From assembly GCA_045657625.1 (NCBI GenBank), contig JAZOTM010000031.1:1-35759 (forward strand): a stretch of DNA of 35,759 nucleotides. The letters run 5' to 3'. This stretch comes from JAZOTM01 sp045657625. GTDB taxonomy: Bacteria > Bacillota > Clostridia > Lachnospirales > Lachnospiraceae. The notes under the pieces are model-generated. The model did not search any database, was not told the DNA's origin, and saw only the letters and a program-made list of their open reading frames with translations. This document shows, in pieces, positions 14,735-24,788 of the stretch; positions within the stretch are counted from its first letter, which is position 1; every line of letters begins with the position of its first letter. A program made the translations under genes and the position numbers.

Positions 14735-16108
14735 TTATTCCTCCGTGTCTAATCCTACGCCGGTAACCGGGTTAAAGCTTTCAATGCTCACATCCCATGT
14801 CTTTTGAATTTCTTCACATGCATCTTCCAAGGTTACTGTGCCCTGAAGATATTCAATAAGCTCTTTATAAACAAAGTTTCTAAAGTCAGGTGGAAGTTCT
14901 TTTGTATCTGCTTCTGCGTTCCACATTGGACCTACTGAATCTGCATTGGCAACAGCTTCCAATACTTCTTCATATACATCAGACATTTCCATATCCGGAG
15001 TCTCTACGGTAGTAGGAGTAAAGTTAAGTGTCTCACAATATACACCATAATTCTCAGCTGCAAAGAAGAATTTAATAAATTCCTCGGCTGCTGCAAGCTT
15101 ATTTGCATCTTCTGCTGCTTCCGCAGAAATAGCAAGACCCTGCACAGATCCACCACCAACAATTCTGGTTTGTCCATCAGGACTTGGCACTGCAAACCAT
15201 CCATATTCAAAATCAGCATCAGCTTCTTCAATGGTACTAAACATATGAGTACCGGAATAAATCATTGCTGCCATATCATTTACAAGGAAGGTTGTAATCT
15301 GCGCATCTGCTGTGGAAGCCCAACCTTCCTGTGCATACTGCATGATTTCAGCTGTTTCAAGGAATGCGTTCATAAATGACTCATCTGTAAAGCTTGCTTC
15401 CCCTGCATAGCATGCAGGAATAAATTCGGTATCCACACTCATAACTGTGTCCTTATAAGCTTTATCAAAAATGAAGCCCATATGCCAAATATCTCCACCA
15501 CCTACAACAAGTGGATCCATATCTCCAAGTCCCTCAATTGTTTCACACAACTGAATAAATTCCTCATATGTAGTTGGCTCTTCAAGACCATTTTCATCAA
15601 AGTATGTCTTATTATAAATAATACCCAAGGTATTATTTGCACTCATAGGTGCTGTGTAAACTTCACCATTAATTTCAATTGTCGATGTAAACAAACTTAC
15701 AATTTCATCTGAAAGAGGTGCGAGTTTTCCTGCTCTCACATAAGAAGCGGTATCTCTCATCTCCATGATATCCGGAAACTCACCTACGCTATCCTTTGTT
15801 TTAAGAAACTCAGAATATGCACCACCATTTCCAGGTTCTACTGTAACTGTAATATCTTCATACTGCTCATTAAATGCATCTACAATGGTATTAATTGCTT
15901 CCTTAGCTCCTTCATCTCCATCCGCAAAAACAAAGGTGAGCTCTGTTGGTTCAGTAACAATCGAATCACTCGCGGTTTCTTGCACAACTTCTGAATTTGC
16001 ATCTTCCACACTTGTTACATCCGATGTACTTTCAGAACTACCGCAACCAGCCAGTACTGACGCAGCTACTGAGGTTGTCAGTAGTATGGATAATAACTTT
16101 CTTTTCAT
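14735..16108 (-). CDS. Sugar ABC transporter solute-binding lipoprotein (457 aa)
   Basis: Captures oligosaccharide outside the membrane for the MalF/MalG-type permeases. A lipoprotein signal (MKRKLLSILL...SVLAGCGSS, lipobox LAGC with Cys ~23) is followed by a Ser/Thr/Asp/Glu-rich tether to ~55 and a type 1 extracellular solute-binding fold. ATG 16114 and ATG 16108 are both in frame; GGAGG is 2 bases from the first and 8 from the second, so 16108 is chosen. It is the first gene of an operon running through the permeases, sensor kinase, regulator and discoidin-like protein. A double A-tract element lies upstream. The ligand is probably an unsaturated uronic-acid oligosaccharide released by the neighbouring lyase. 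Confidence 0.95.
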   Translation of the reverse strand: MKRKLLSILLTTSVAASVLAGCGSSESTSDVTSVEDANSEVVQETASDSIVTEPTELTFVFADGDEGAKEAINTIVDAFNEQYEDITVTVEPGNGGAYSEFLKTKDSVGEFPDIMEMRDTASYVRAGKLAPLSDEIVSLFTSTIEINGEVYTAPMSANNTLGIIYNKTYFDENGLEEPTTYEEFIQLCETIEGLGDMDPLVVGGGDIWHMGFIFDKAYKDTVMSVDTEFIPACYAGEASFTDESFMNAFLETAEIMQYAQEGWASTADAQITTFLVNDMAAMIYSGTHMFSTIEEADADFEYGWFAVPSPDGQTRIVGGGSVQGLAISAEAAEDANKLAAAEEFIKFFFAAENYGVYCETLNFTPTTVETPDMEMSDVYEEVLEAVANADSVGPMWNAEADTKELPPDFRNFVYKELIEYLQGTVTLEDACEEIQKTWDVSIESFNPVTGVGLDTEE

Positions 16109-16182
16109 AATCATTTCCTCCTAAAATATTTAATGAGTTATCTTATGTGTATAATTTATCAATTCGACAATTCGCATAAAAT

Positions 16183-16214
16183 ACACTTTTAAAGCAAAAA
16201 ATACATTTTTTTAA
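16183..16214 (-). promoter_or_regulatory. Double A-tract element upstream of the transporter operon
   Basis: On the minus strand CTTAAAAAAATGTATTTTTT is followed by GCTTTAAAAGTGTA. A-tracts at 16206-16212 and 16187-16190 are 15 bp apart. Similar elements stand before the giant lyase, GH43 and isomerase operons. A poor -35 (TATGCG, 16173-16178) and -10 (ATTATA, 16150-16155) follow at 17 bp spacing, as expected at an activator-dependent promoter. Confidence 0.5.
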
Positions 16215-19200
16215 GATTCCTTTTTCTTTGAAAATTTGATCTTGTAAACTCCAATTCCTGTTCCGAAAGCAAAGAACGCAAAGAACAAAAGAATCGTTTT
16301 CACGCCAACATAATCTACTACCCAATCTAAAACAGATTTTGCAAGTGGAACATCCTCATCTCCGATGGTATCTTCATCGCCGGTATCTTCATACTCCTGA
16401 TTGGATATAATGGATTCGTCTTCGATTGCTTCGTCAATTTCCATATAATCCTCTGCCGTGATTCCTCTGCTTGCTGCTAAAACAGAACTTTCTACAGAAG
16501 TAATGCTGTCCTCAGAAGTAGTGTTGTCCACGGAGGCAGTACTGTTTACAGTAACCGTACCGTCTAGTGTTGTACTTGTATTTTCCGTAGATACTATGCT
16601 ACTACTTTCCTCCTGATTTTCTCCACTTATTTCTTCCAGTTCCTGATCTATAAGCTCTTGATCACTATCCACGGAGCTTTCCTCTATAACATTTTGACTC
16701 AAAGCACTACTATCATATTGATAAATTGCTTCCCTTAAAAGCGTAGCCGTTTCATTGACTAACTCTTGCGTATACTCCTTGATATTATCTCTTACCACCT
16801 TTGATTCACGAAGTACATTTTTCAAATTCTCTACGGAATCACTTTCTTCGGTGGTCTCTTCCGTATTTTCCTCGGTGATTCCCTCAGTTGCTTCCTCCAT
16901 TGTTTCTTCTGTAGTTTCCTCTTCTATACTGCTGCTATTTATCTCATCATCATTCACACCACTATCGGACTCAGAAGAAGTTTCAGAATCTTCCTCTGTG
17001 TCATCAAGAAGCTCCTCCGCAATAGTGATATATTTGTTTAATGCAGTTGCATCTGCTATGATTTTTCGATTGTATATTGCCTGATAAAAAGAATTCGAAC
17101 ACTCATATATTTCTTTTGCTTCCGTTTCACTGATGTTTGATGGATCAATGACAGAAAGTATGCCCTCTGCCTCATCAAAGTACATCTTCATATTGTCCCA
17201 GGATTCATCCATATAATCCTCCTGACTATCCGCGATATATTCCTGATATAAGGCAACTAAATTTTCAAGATATGCAAGATCTGCAACATATACCTTGATT
17301 CCCTCAGTTATGTCCCCTGCAGACATGGCATATATCGTGGACTCTCCTCTTGCCAGTGCTTCTATAACTCCAGCATCCGTAACAGATGCCGCCTTTGCAT
17401 TTGTACTTGCATAGGATACCACTATGTCATCGCTTGATTTTACGATTTCCAACGTCTTGGTATTCCCCTTTGCAAGATAGAAGTCTTCTGCGTCATCTTC
17501 CCATGCAATTGTACCGCTGTAATCCGCATTTACTGCCACAGTAAAATTGTTGTAGATTGCAGTCAGAGTTTTTACCGTGGAGGTGGTTCCAATGTTTCCG
17601 GTACCATCACCAGGAGTTCCATTTTCCCAGCCATATACTCCATTAAAATCCACTGCATATTCATCTGCAAAGGAATTGTAATCAAAATGCTCTGCTTCCA
17701 CGCGCAAAACGCCTGTATAGGACAATGGATAGTTCTGATAGGTATCCTGATATACAGATACGTAGGAATCCGTTGCAAACTCTATAAAATCAATGGCCGT
17801 ATTTCTCTGCGGAATTTCCACCACAAGGCTGTATGTAGCACTGGAATCATAATCTTCCGGATAACTTAGTGCTACCCAATCCGATAAAATATAAGTGGCA
17901 TCCAGCTCATTCTCACTGGTAATCGTTGCTATGAGATTACTTTCATCTGCCTCTTCCCCGTCTTCTACCATATATAAATTTACAGACTTGCTTTCATCAT
18001 TTCTAAAACTTGCAAATCGGATTCTTGCATAGGAAGAAGCCAAATCTGCTCGTTCGGTATCATTCACAAGTACCATTTCCACAACTTTGGTATATACAAG
18101 TTCCCCTGCTGTTAGTTGCAAGATAAGTCTATAATTTCCGGGCGTATCGTAATTCCAAGATACGCGATAATTATTGTCTTCTATTTCTTCGATTTCTATC
18201 TGGTCGCTGCTAAGCTCAGGATAAATCAGCGAAGCTTCATATTCACTGCTTCCGCTGGAACCCCTATATCCAAATCCAACTATTTGCAGTTCTGCTAATT
18301 CTTTTGCTCGATCAGCTACATTGACGATAAAGCTAAGGGTGTCTCCTGCAACTACTTCCACAGAAGGATTGACGGTTTTAAAACAACCGGTCGCATCTGC
18401 ACAGCCAGTTTCATCAAATGCCAAGATGCTTTCATTCTCCGTATCCTGTTCAATCGTAAACAGCTCCGGTAGCGTTGTTAGATTCTCAATGGCTGTATAC
18501 AACTGATTTGCATAACTGACAGCATCTGATAGTGTAAGTCCATTTACATCATAATTTACCAGATTCACTTTTGCTTCTATATATGCATATACAAAGCTTT
18601 GGTACAAATCCTCTTCGTAGGTAGTATTATTTGCGCATATTATTTCTGCAACTTCGTACACCCTTTGACTGTCATAGGTGACGTCGCTAAATGCAAATCC
18701 GGTTCCTGTCATTCCAATGTAAGGAAATTTGCTTATCTTTGTACCATCTACTGCATACGCACTAAGATCTTCATTGCTATCCAAGCTATATTTCAACCAA
18801 GTAGCTGCACCTCGCACTTCCCAGTCAAAACTTCCGCCGTCTCCCCAGGCATCCGTTCTTGTATTTACACAAAAATGGGTATAGGTGCTATCTCCGCAGG
18901 ATGTTACGGATAGCGGGTCTATCAGCTTCGTTACACTTCCGTCCTCATTAGAAAGCTCTATTGCAACAAGTCTTAAGGCACTACTGCTAAGATTAATCGT
19001 AATGGTATGATTCCCTATGATTTCTTCATCAAAATCCATCCAATCCGTTGTATGCACTTCCTTATCCTCATAGGATAATTCCCCGGTATTTGCTACTTCT
19101 TTCGCAAGATCTTCCTCAGACAAGGTAGCTGTCTTTGCTGCTGTATCCGTGTCTAAATACATACTGATGGCCCCGGAACCACTACCATGAAACCGATATT

Positions 19201-22200
19201 CAAATCTTACTTTGCTATATCTGCTATTATTTAACTGATCCACACCATCTATAGAAGCTATGTACCCTTCCAGTGTTTCACTATCCAGATTTATACATTC
19301 TTCTGCCTCACTGACACTTTGTACAATCGTAGCATCCACATCAAACACAAATCCTTCTCCGGTAGTTCCTATATATGGAAATTTAGAAAGCTTGTTTCCA
19401 TCGATTGCATAATCAGAAAGATCTTCATCCGTATCAATTTCATATTTCAGCCAGGAATCACATCCTCTTACTTCCCAATCAAAACTTCCACCTGAACCCC
19501 ATGCACTTGTACGAGTATTCACACAGAAATGGCAGTAATTATTGTCTCCACTTGAAGTAACTGACAATGGATCAATGGTTTTTGTAATTGTCTCATCTTC
19601 GTTGGAAAGAACAATCGCCACCAACCGAAGGGAACTATTGGAAATATTTACCGTGATAGCATGATTTCCTGTAACCCGAATGCTTTCTCCGGTTGTAGCA
19701 TCTGTAAAGAAAACCCAATCTGTTTCTCTTACCGTCTTATCATCTCCATAGGTAAGCTCATCTGTCTGCGCAATCAAATTATCACTGTCTTCCTCCAGCA
19801 ATGCTCCCGCCTTTGCTGTAGTCTCTGTATCCAAATACAAAGCAAAATTTCCTTCTCCACTTCCGGCAAATCTGTACTCAAATTTTACCTTTGTATAAGT
19901 CTGATGATTCCATTGATATTCCTCAATTGCAGCCTTTAATCTCGCAATATTTTCTTCATTATCAGAATCGACAAGTGCTTCATTTCTGGCTTCGATATAC
20001 TCTTCATAGCCTTCTGTATCGTAAAGATAAAAAGTCTCCAGTTTCTTTTCAATGCCACTGTCGTTGATTAGTTCACATACCAATTCATAATTGGATGTAT
20101 CCCAATCATAGGAATCCAAGTCATATGCATTGCTAGCCGGTGCATCAAACCAGAACCGATCCACCTCCACACTTCCATTGCCTACTGCTCCAAGTCCCAT
20201 AAGAATATTTCCACTTACAGCATCGTATCCGGTTTGAGATAAATCAAAGTTTACTGTAATGTATCCATCCTCTGACAGGCTACTGGTATCCGGCAAATGG
20301 AAATAGGCAAAATTTCCATTTCTACCTATTTGCCCCACTGTATCTGCTTCTGTTCCAAGATCATCAAAATACAGCCAATTTTCTCCGGTGCTCTTTAATC
20401 TTACAGACAGATAGGACCTTCCGTTGTTGGATAAAGGAATACTTTTGTAGGAAACATAACCTTTCTCTGTTCCATTTAGAAAAAGGGTGTCATCCTCCGT
20501 TACATATGCCTCGTCTCGCAATACAACGGTATAATCCTTTGCATCGAAACACTCTGTACTATCACTATCTTCTTCATAACGAAACGCTATGCTGTTGATT
20601 GCGATGGATTCCCCGTTATATTTCACTGAGATATCATGATGCGATACAAGCGTGTCCAAATCACTTATGGTAATCTCTTCCTCCTGATTCAACACAACAC
20701 TTGCCACAATCTCGTCATCACATAAAATCTCAAGTTCTCCACTGCTTGGACCATCAAACTGGATTGTCAATGCATTGTATCCATTATCAAAATCCACGTT
20801 TTCCCACGTAGCACTTCCACTACCATCTATAGAAACAGAATCATTCTCAACGGTAGCATTCTCTGTTATATCTACATTATCAGCCGTAAGTGCTTCTTCT
20901 GCAGATTTGTTGATAAATTTAAACCAAAGACATCTTCCATGGAAAGCAAAGGTATTGTTTGAACCCCAGAAGTAAAAATATACCGTCTTCTTTCCTGTAA
21001 GTCTTGAAGCGTCTGCTAGTTCCCCGGAAAATGTTTTGAATATAGAATACCCACCGGTAGGTCCCAATTCGATGGTACCCACGCTTCCGGAGGAAACAGC
21101 CGCCTCATAATCCTCCTGTGTAGGACTTTCTGTATAATCACCTACATAAACTGTGATATAAGGATTGTTTGTACAGTTTATGCCATAGGTATAAACAAGG
21201 GTGTCAACGCCTTCCCCGAATTCCTCTTCAAAATCAATGGTATAGGATATCCATTCTCCATTATTCACATCACTGGTCACCCAATGGGTATATCCTTCTT
21301 CACAAACATCCGCCTCTGTCAAAATAAGACCATTTTGTCCATTCGTACTGCATGCACTCTTATCCACTTCGCCATTTCCTGATGCTGTAAAATCATTAGC
21401 TAAATGCCTTCCATAGGATTGGCAGTTATCATGGTTTTCGGTATCCGCAGTACTTTCATTGCTGTCTCTGATTCCCGTTATAGCTGCAAGCGGTGTACTG
21501 GTCAAATCCTGAAAGTCAGGAAAATCAACCCAGGCGCCTCTTAGAGAAGAGGATACCGACATATCTTGTCCTAAGGAAAGATATTGATAGGCATCTCCAT
21601 AGGTGGCGTATTCATCCTCACTGGCATCTGTCTCTGTTGCTTCGAGTATGGTTCTTTCCTCATCCTCATCGTATCCGGCGACGTATTTGTAGTAATAATA
21701 AATAGTAGGAAACCATCCAAACTCCCTACCTCTTAAAGTACTGGAAATCGTTCCCCATTCCGTTTTTTGCCCCCACGCATTTTTATATGCATTATAATTA
21801 TCATCAAGTTCTTCCCCAAGATTATATCTGGTGTAGGCAGTCGCCGCTTTTAACAGTTTCTGATTTTCAAACTCATATAGGTTTTCTCCACCTACCGTAA
21901 CAATATTCCCTTCAGAATCCACCTTTGTCCCCTGCACAAAAGTGGTTTTGACAAGCATGGACAAAACGCCTATGTCATCCCATGCATGAACCTGGTCGCG
22001 TCCCATTTCCACAAAAACTCCACTATTCGGTATCATTGCTGATAGGGAAAAATTCACGCTGTTTCCGTTCTTCCAACCAAAATTTTCATTGTATGCCAGT
22101 CTCTCCACTGCATCCGTATAGCCATCCCAGTTATCCTGAAAAATCTGCTTTGCCATATATCCCATCAAAGCATATCCTCCCTGATTGTAATACTGAAAAG

Positions 22201-22921
22201 CTTTATCAATGGATGGGTTCACAAGATTTATAAAAGAATTGAATATCTCTGTATTCTCATCCGTCCATCCGGATGATGGTGTATACCGAAATACCTCTGC
22301 CACGATACACATCTTATGTACAGCAACACCCATTCGAATATGATCTTGCTTGGAATCTTTTGTGACCGTGCTTGCCCAAGACATCAGTATTTCAATGGCC
22401 TTTTCACTATAATCAGAATCTCCGGTGATATACCACATCAGCATTTCTTCATATGCTGCTGTCGCGCTTCGATCCAGAGGATATGTCTGTGCATCAGAAC
22501 TAATCACCTCAAAGGGCCCTTCCATCTCATAATCTAAAGATGCATAGGCACTTTCCTGAAGGCTCTCAAATGCCGAAATCCAAGGTTCTGCCCCCATCCA
22601 CACCATATCTCTCATAATATTTAGTTCTTCACGACTAAAAAAGATTCCGGGATGAAGAAATCCCTCCTCACTTACAAATTCATAGTTATCATAGCTTCTG
22701 TCATAATTTGGATTTACATAACTCAAATTTTGTGGTGTTGCAATCGTGGAAACATAATCACCGTAATCGGTATTTTGCAGTTCCTCCAATGTTGGTAATA
22801 CTGCTTCTTCCACTTCTTCTGTTACCTCGGCATTCACCACACTTAAATCCCCAATTGTAGTGGTCACTAGAACCATTGCCAGTAGCCTTGCCACTATACG
22901 TTTCTGCTTGAATATTTTCAT
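16211..22921 (-). CDS. Giant membrane-anchored polysaccharide lyase (PF05426 alginate-lyase-like), 2,236 aa
   Basis: Predicted extracellular enzyme cutting a uronic-acid polysaccharide by beta-elimination. Signal peptide ~1-31. The alpha/alpha-barrel lyase domain (~85-425) carries family landmarks HPGIFFSREELNIMRD (90-105), the IRMGVAVHKM segment (~195-204) and EMGRDQVHAWDDIG with R308 and H312 as probable active-site residues. Then come a CBM6/35-like module (~500-670), a second beta-sandwich region (~680-930), a helical linker, two near-identical ~190-residue repeats (~1005-1195, ~1229-1412), further beta modules to ~1720, a Big_2-like domain (~1785-1880), FIVAR-like helices, a Glu/Ser/Thr-rich stalk (~1975-2190), a TM helix (~2207-2224) and a basic tail. 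No LPxTG is present. Start follows AAGGGAAGG. The gene has its own promoter and A-tract element. Substrate family (alginate, glucuronan or other) is not fixed by motifs; the neighbouring GH88 and Kdu genes support a glucuronate polymer. Confidence 0.88.
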   Translation of the reverse strand: MKIFKQKRIVARLLAMVLVTTTIGDLSVVNAEVTEEVEEAVLPTLEELQNTDYGDYVSTIATPQNLSYVNPNYDRSYDNYEFVSEEGFLHPGIFFSREELNIMRDMVWMGAEPWISAFESLQESAYASLDYEMEGPFEVISSDAQTYPLDRSATAAYEEMLMWYITGDSDYSEKAIEILMSWASTVTKDSKQDHIRMGVAVHKMCIVAEVFRYTPSSGWTDENTEIFNSFINLVNPSIDKAFQYYNQGGYALMGYMAKQIFQDNWDGYTDAVERLAYNENFGWKNGNSVNFSLSAMIPNSGVFVEMGRDQVHAWDDIGVLSMLVKTTFVQGTKVDSEGNIVTVGGENLYEFENQKLLKAATAYTRYNLGEELDDNYNAYKNAWGQKTEWGTISSTLRGREFGWFPTIYYYYKYVAGYDEDEERTILEATETDASEDEYATYGDAYQYLSLGQDMSVSSSLRGAWVDFPDFQDLTSTPLAAITGIRDSNESTADTENHDNCQSYGRHLANDFTASGNGEVDKSACSTNGQNGLILTEADVCEEGYTHWVTSDVNNGEWISYTIDFEEEFGEGVDTLVYTYGINCTNNPYITVYVGDYTESPTQEDYEAAVSSGSVGTIELGPTGGYSIFKTFSGELADASRLTGKKTVYFYFWGSNNTFAFHGRCLWFKFINKSAEEALTADNVDITENATVENDSVSIDGSGSATWENVDFDNGYNALTIQFDGPSSGELEILCDDEIVASVVLNQEEEITISDLDTLVSHHDISVKYNGESIAINSIAFRYEEDSDSTECFDAKDYTVVLRDEAYVTEDDTLFLNGTEKGYVSYKSIPLSNNGRSYLSVRLKSTGENWLYFDDLGTEADTVGQIGRNGNFAYFHLPDTSSLSEDGYITVNFDLSQTGYDAVSGNILMGLGAVGNGSVEVDRFWFDAPASNAYDLDSYDWDTSNYELVCELINDSGIEKKLETFYLYDTEGYEEYIEARNEALVDSDNEENIARLKAAIEEYQWNHQTYTKVKFEYRFAGSGEGNFALYLDTETTAKAGALLEEDSDNLIAQTDELTYGDDKTVRETDWVFFTDATTGESIRVTGNHAITVNISNSSLRLVAIVLSNEDETITKTIDPLSVTSSGDNNYCHFCVNTRTSAWGSGGSFDWEVRGCDSWLKYEIDTDEDLSDYAIDGNKLSKFPYIGTTGEGFVFDVDATIVQSVSEAEECINLDSETLEGYIASIDGVDQLNNSRYSKVRFEYRFHGSGSGAISMYLDTDTAAKTATLSEEDLAKEVANTGELSYEDKEVHTTDWMDFDEEIIGNHTITINLSSSALRLVAIELSNEDGSVTKLIDPLSVTSCGDSTYTHFCVNTRTDAWGDGGSFDWEVRGAATWLKYSLDSNEDLSAYAVDGTKISKFPYIGMTGTGFAFSDVTYDSQRVYEVAEIICANNTTYEEDLYQSFVYAYIEAKVNLVNYDVNGLTLSDAVSYANQLYTAIENLTTLPELFTIEQDTENESILAFDETGCADATGCFKTVNPSVEVVAGDTLSFIVNVADRAKELAELQIVGFGYRGSSGSSEYEASLIYPELSSDQIEIEEIEDNNYRVSWNYDTPGNYRLILQLTAGELVYTKVVEMVLVNDTERADLASSYARIRFASFRNDESKSVNLYMVEDGEEADESNLIATITSENELDATYILSDWVALSYPEDYDSSATYSLVVEIPQRNTAIDFIEFATDSYVSVYQDTYQNYPLSYTGVLRVEAEHFDYNSFADEYAVDFNGVYGWENGTPGDGTGNIGTTSTVKTLTAIYNNFTVAVNADYSGTIAWEDDAEDFYLAKGNTKTLEIVKSSDDIVVSYASTNAKAASVTDAGVIEALARGESTIYAMSAGDITEGIKVYVADLAYLENLVALYQEYIADSQEDYMDESWDNMKMYFDEAEGILSVIDPSNISETEAKEIYECSNSFYQAIYNRKIIADATALNKYITIAEELLDDTEEDSETSSESDSGVNDDEINSSSIEEETTEETMEEATEGITEENTEETTEESDSVENLKNVLRESKVVRDNIKEYTQELVNETATLLREAIYQYDSSALSQNVIEESSVDSDQELIDQELEEISGENQEESSSIVSTENTSTTLDGTVTVNSTASVDNTTSEDSITSVESSVLAASRGITAEDYMEIDEAIEDESIISNQEYEDTGDEDTIGDEDVPLAKSVLDWVVDYVGVKTILLFFAFFAFGTGIGVYKIKFSKKKES
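18686..19237 (-). repeat. Second copy of the ~190-residue tandem domain in the giant lyase
   Basis: Encodes residues ~1229-1412. Shared strings with the first copy include EYRF, LYLDT/MYLDT, IDPLSVTS, HFCVNTRT, GGSFDWEVRG and KFPYIG. Divergence is enough to show an old internal duplication rather than an assembly error. Confidence 0.85.
19337..19909 (-). repeat. First copy of the ~190-residue tandem domain in the giant lyase
   Basis: Encodes residues ~1005-1195, from YTKVKFEYRF to GEGFVFD. The predicted beta-rich pattern suggests a jelly-roll carbohydrate-binding module. I cannot match it to a named family. Confidence 0.85.
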
Positions 22922-22997
22922 AGCAACCTTCCCTTTCCTTCAAGCCTGTCCGCCTTTTCGACTACAGACTTGAATGTGATATCATCCATTTTTCCGG

Positions 22998-23065
22998 TTT
23001 TATAGTAGCAATTAGGGAATGCAAAAAAGCTCATTTTTTTTACAGCAATATGCAATTTTTTTGTC
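22998..23065 (-). promoter_or_regulatory. Promoter and double A-tract element of the giant lyase
   Basis: On the minus strand A-tracts at 23056-23062 and 23034-23041 flank TTGCATATTGCTGT. About 4 bp downstream is TTTTGC (23021-23026), then 17 bp to TATAAA (22998-23003). The arrangement matches that before GH43 and the isomerase operon, placing the element against the -35 as for a class II activator. Confidence 0.52.
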
Positions 23066-23068
23066 TTA

Positions 23069-24718
23069 TTAGAACCACTTGGCCTCAAAGCTATCAAAAT
23101 CGGCATACTTACCAAAGCCTGTCAGATCCTGACAACATATCCCTGTCATAGCACCTGTAAACCAGCCTTCTGTACATGCCTCATCTGACATAAAACTTCC
23201 ATCAATGCCTATAGCTATCTCCTCCCAATCTTCTCCGTCTAATTGATAAAAAAAAGAAAATACTCCTTCTTCCATTCTGGCTTTTAATGTGATGGCCTTT
23301 TTTTCAACAATCGGAATATAATCTGTTAAGTATTCATATTTCTTATTTTCCGCTTTCAACAAGGTGATACATTTTCCGGCATCCTCATCATAAGAAACAT
23401 GGAGATATAAATAATTATCTGTATCGTACAGAACAATCAAACCTGCCATCTGTTTAAAAACTTCCGGTTCAAACTCCAGCCTGGTAGAAATTTCACCATT
23501 ATATTCTTTGAGTCTTATTGCAAGCAAGGATTGGGAAAATTTTGAGGCAAGGCCACTTCTTCCATACATGCGGAGATATCCTTTCCGTTCTTTCAGTGTC
23601 ATATAATAATCTGTCATAGGGATTCTTAAGGATTGGTACTCCAAAGAAAGTTGGGACGATTCAAAATCATCAAAAAAACTGGCGGTTTCTTCCATGGCTT
23701 CCGAAACATATTCTAAGGATTTCGGTGCCGGCACAAGATCTGTAGGTGCTGTTCCTCCCTGATTCAGCACAAGCCATCCCTCCTCATTCCAACGCATCTT
23801 TTGAATACCGGTTTCCCTTCCCAACATATAACGCCTAGCATTTGGGAATTTCTTCGCATCTGATGGATTACGCTTTGTGGATGCTCTTCCGCAAATATGT
23901 ACCGCATACCACTCTCCATCTTCCGTTTCCACCAAATCACAATGTCCCGCTTTTTGTAACAATATATTTTCCTGATGGCGGGATGTCAAAATAGAATATG
24001 CCTCATAATCACTTGTTCTTACCATATAATCTGCTTGATACATTTCATAGGGTCCCCAAATATTTTTTGATCTCTGAATACTCTGTCCATGAAGCTCTCC
24101 GGTACCAGTATCTGCAGAAAAAAGATAATACCATCCATTTCTTTTTATGATATGGGGGCCCTCCAAAAAAATCTTATCCGCTTTGTATATATCCTTTGCT
24201 TGTCCAATCATTTTCTTTTCCACCGGATCAAATTCCTGAAGCACCAATCTTCCCACATACTTCTTCGGTACTCTGTGATCAGTCACCATTGATACCACAT
24301 ATTTTCGCCCGTCATCATCATGAAAAAGAGAGGGATCAAATCCAAAATTATTCAAAGGAATCGGATCTGACCATGGTCCATGTATATTCGTAGCTGTTAC
24401 CAGATAATTATTCGTATCATACATATTACAATAGAAGGAATTCACCACGGTATAGAGCAAATAAAAAATACCATCCTGATAGGTTAAACATGGTGCCCAA
24501 ATCCCTTGAGAGGCACCAACTCCTATTAAGTCCAACTGTGACAAACGATTTAACGGATACTCGATTAACTCCCAATGAATCAAATCCCTCGAATGATGTA
24601 ATCGAATGCCCGGCCACCATTCGAATGTAGATGTAGCAATATAATAATCCTCCCCAACCCGTATGATGGATGGGTCCGGATGGAAGCCCTTTAAAATTGG
24701 ATTTTTTATCAGATTCAT
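23069..24718 (-). CDS. GH43 beta-xylosidase-like enzyme with C-terminal sandwich domain (549 aa)
   Basis: Probably releases xylose (or arabinose) from the non-reducing end of imported oligosaccharides, in the cytoplasm as there is no signal peptide. The five-bladed propeller (~1-320) shows the inverting GH43 set: base D15 (GFHPDPS), pKa modulator D128 (GFDPSLFHDDDG) and acid E186 (FLEGPHII). A concanavalin-like C-terminal domain (~345-549) is typical of GH43 beta-xylosidases of the XynB type. The frame opens upstream, but GGAGGGAAAA before MNLIKNPILK fixes the start at 24718. It is a single-gene unit between the KduD terminator and the giant-lyase promoter, with its own A-tract element. The specificity is by family; xylose is not proven. 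Confidence 0.9.
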   Translation of the reverse strand: MNLIKNPILKGFHPDPSIIRVGEDYYIATSTFEWWPGIRLHHSRDLIHWELIEYPLNRLSQLDLIGVGASQGIWAPCLTYQDGIFYLLYTVVNSFYCNMYDTNNYLVTATNIHGPWSDPIPLNNFGFDPSLFHDDDGRKYVVSMVTDHRVPKKYVGRLVLQEFDPVEKKMIGQAKDIYKADKIFLEGPHIIKRNGWYYLFSADTGTGELHGQSIQRSKNIWGPYEMYQADYMVRTSDYEAYSILTSRHQENILLQKAGHCDLVETEDGEWYAVHICGRASTKRNPSDAKKFPNARRYMLGRETGIQKMRWNEEGWLVLNQGGTAPTDLVPAPKSLEYVSEAMEETASFFDDFESSQLSLEYQSLRIPMTDYYMTLKERKGYLRMYGRSGLASKFSQSLLAIRLKEYNGEISTRLEFEPEVFKQMAGLIVLYDTDNYLYLHVSYDEDAGKCITLLKAENKKYEYLTDYIPIVEKKAITLKARMEEGVFSFFYQLDGEDWEEIAIGIDGSFMSDEACTEGWFTGAMTGICCQDLTGFGKYADFDSFEAKWF

Positions 24719-24788
24719 TTTTCCCTCCACTATTTTGATTCTTTCCACGCAATTTTCGAATAAACAAAATAATTCCTCATGCAAAGAA

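Noticed and set aside
16755..17084. Low-complexity Ser/Val plus-strand frame opposite the lyase stalk
   Set aside because: It is the complement of the Glu/Thr/Ser-rich linker coding sequence and has no start signals.
18686..19909. Tandem repeat as a possible assembly duplication
   Set aside because: The two copies differ at many residues and are separated by a distinct linker, so they are an old true duplication.
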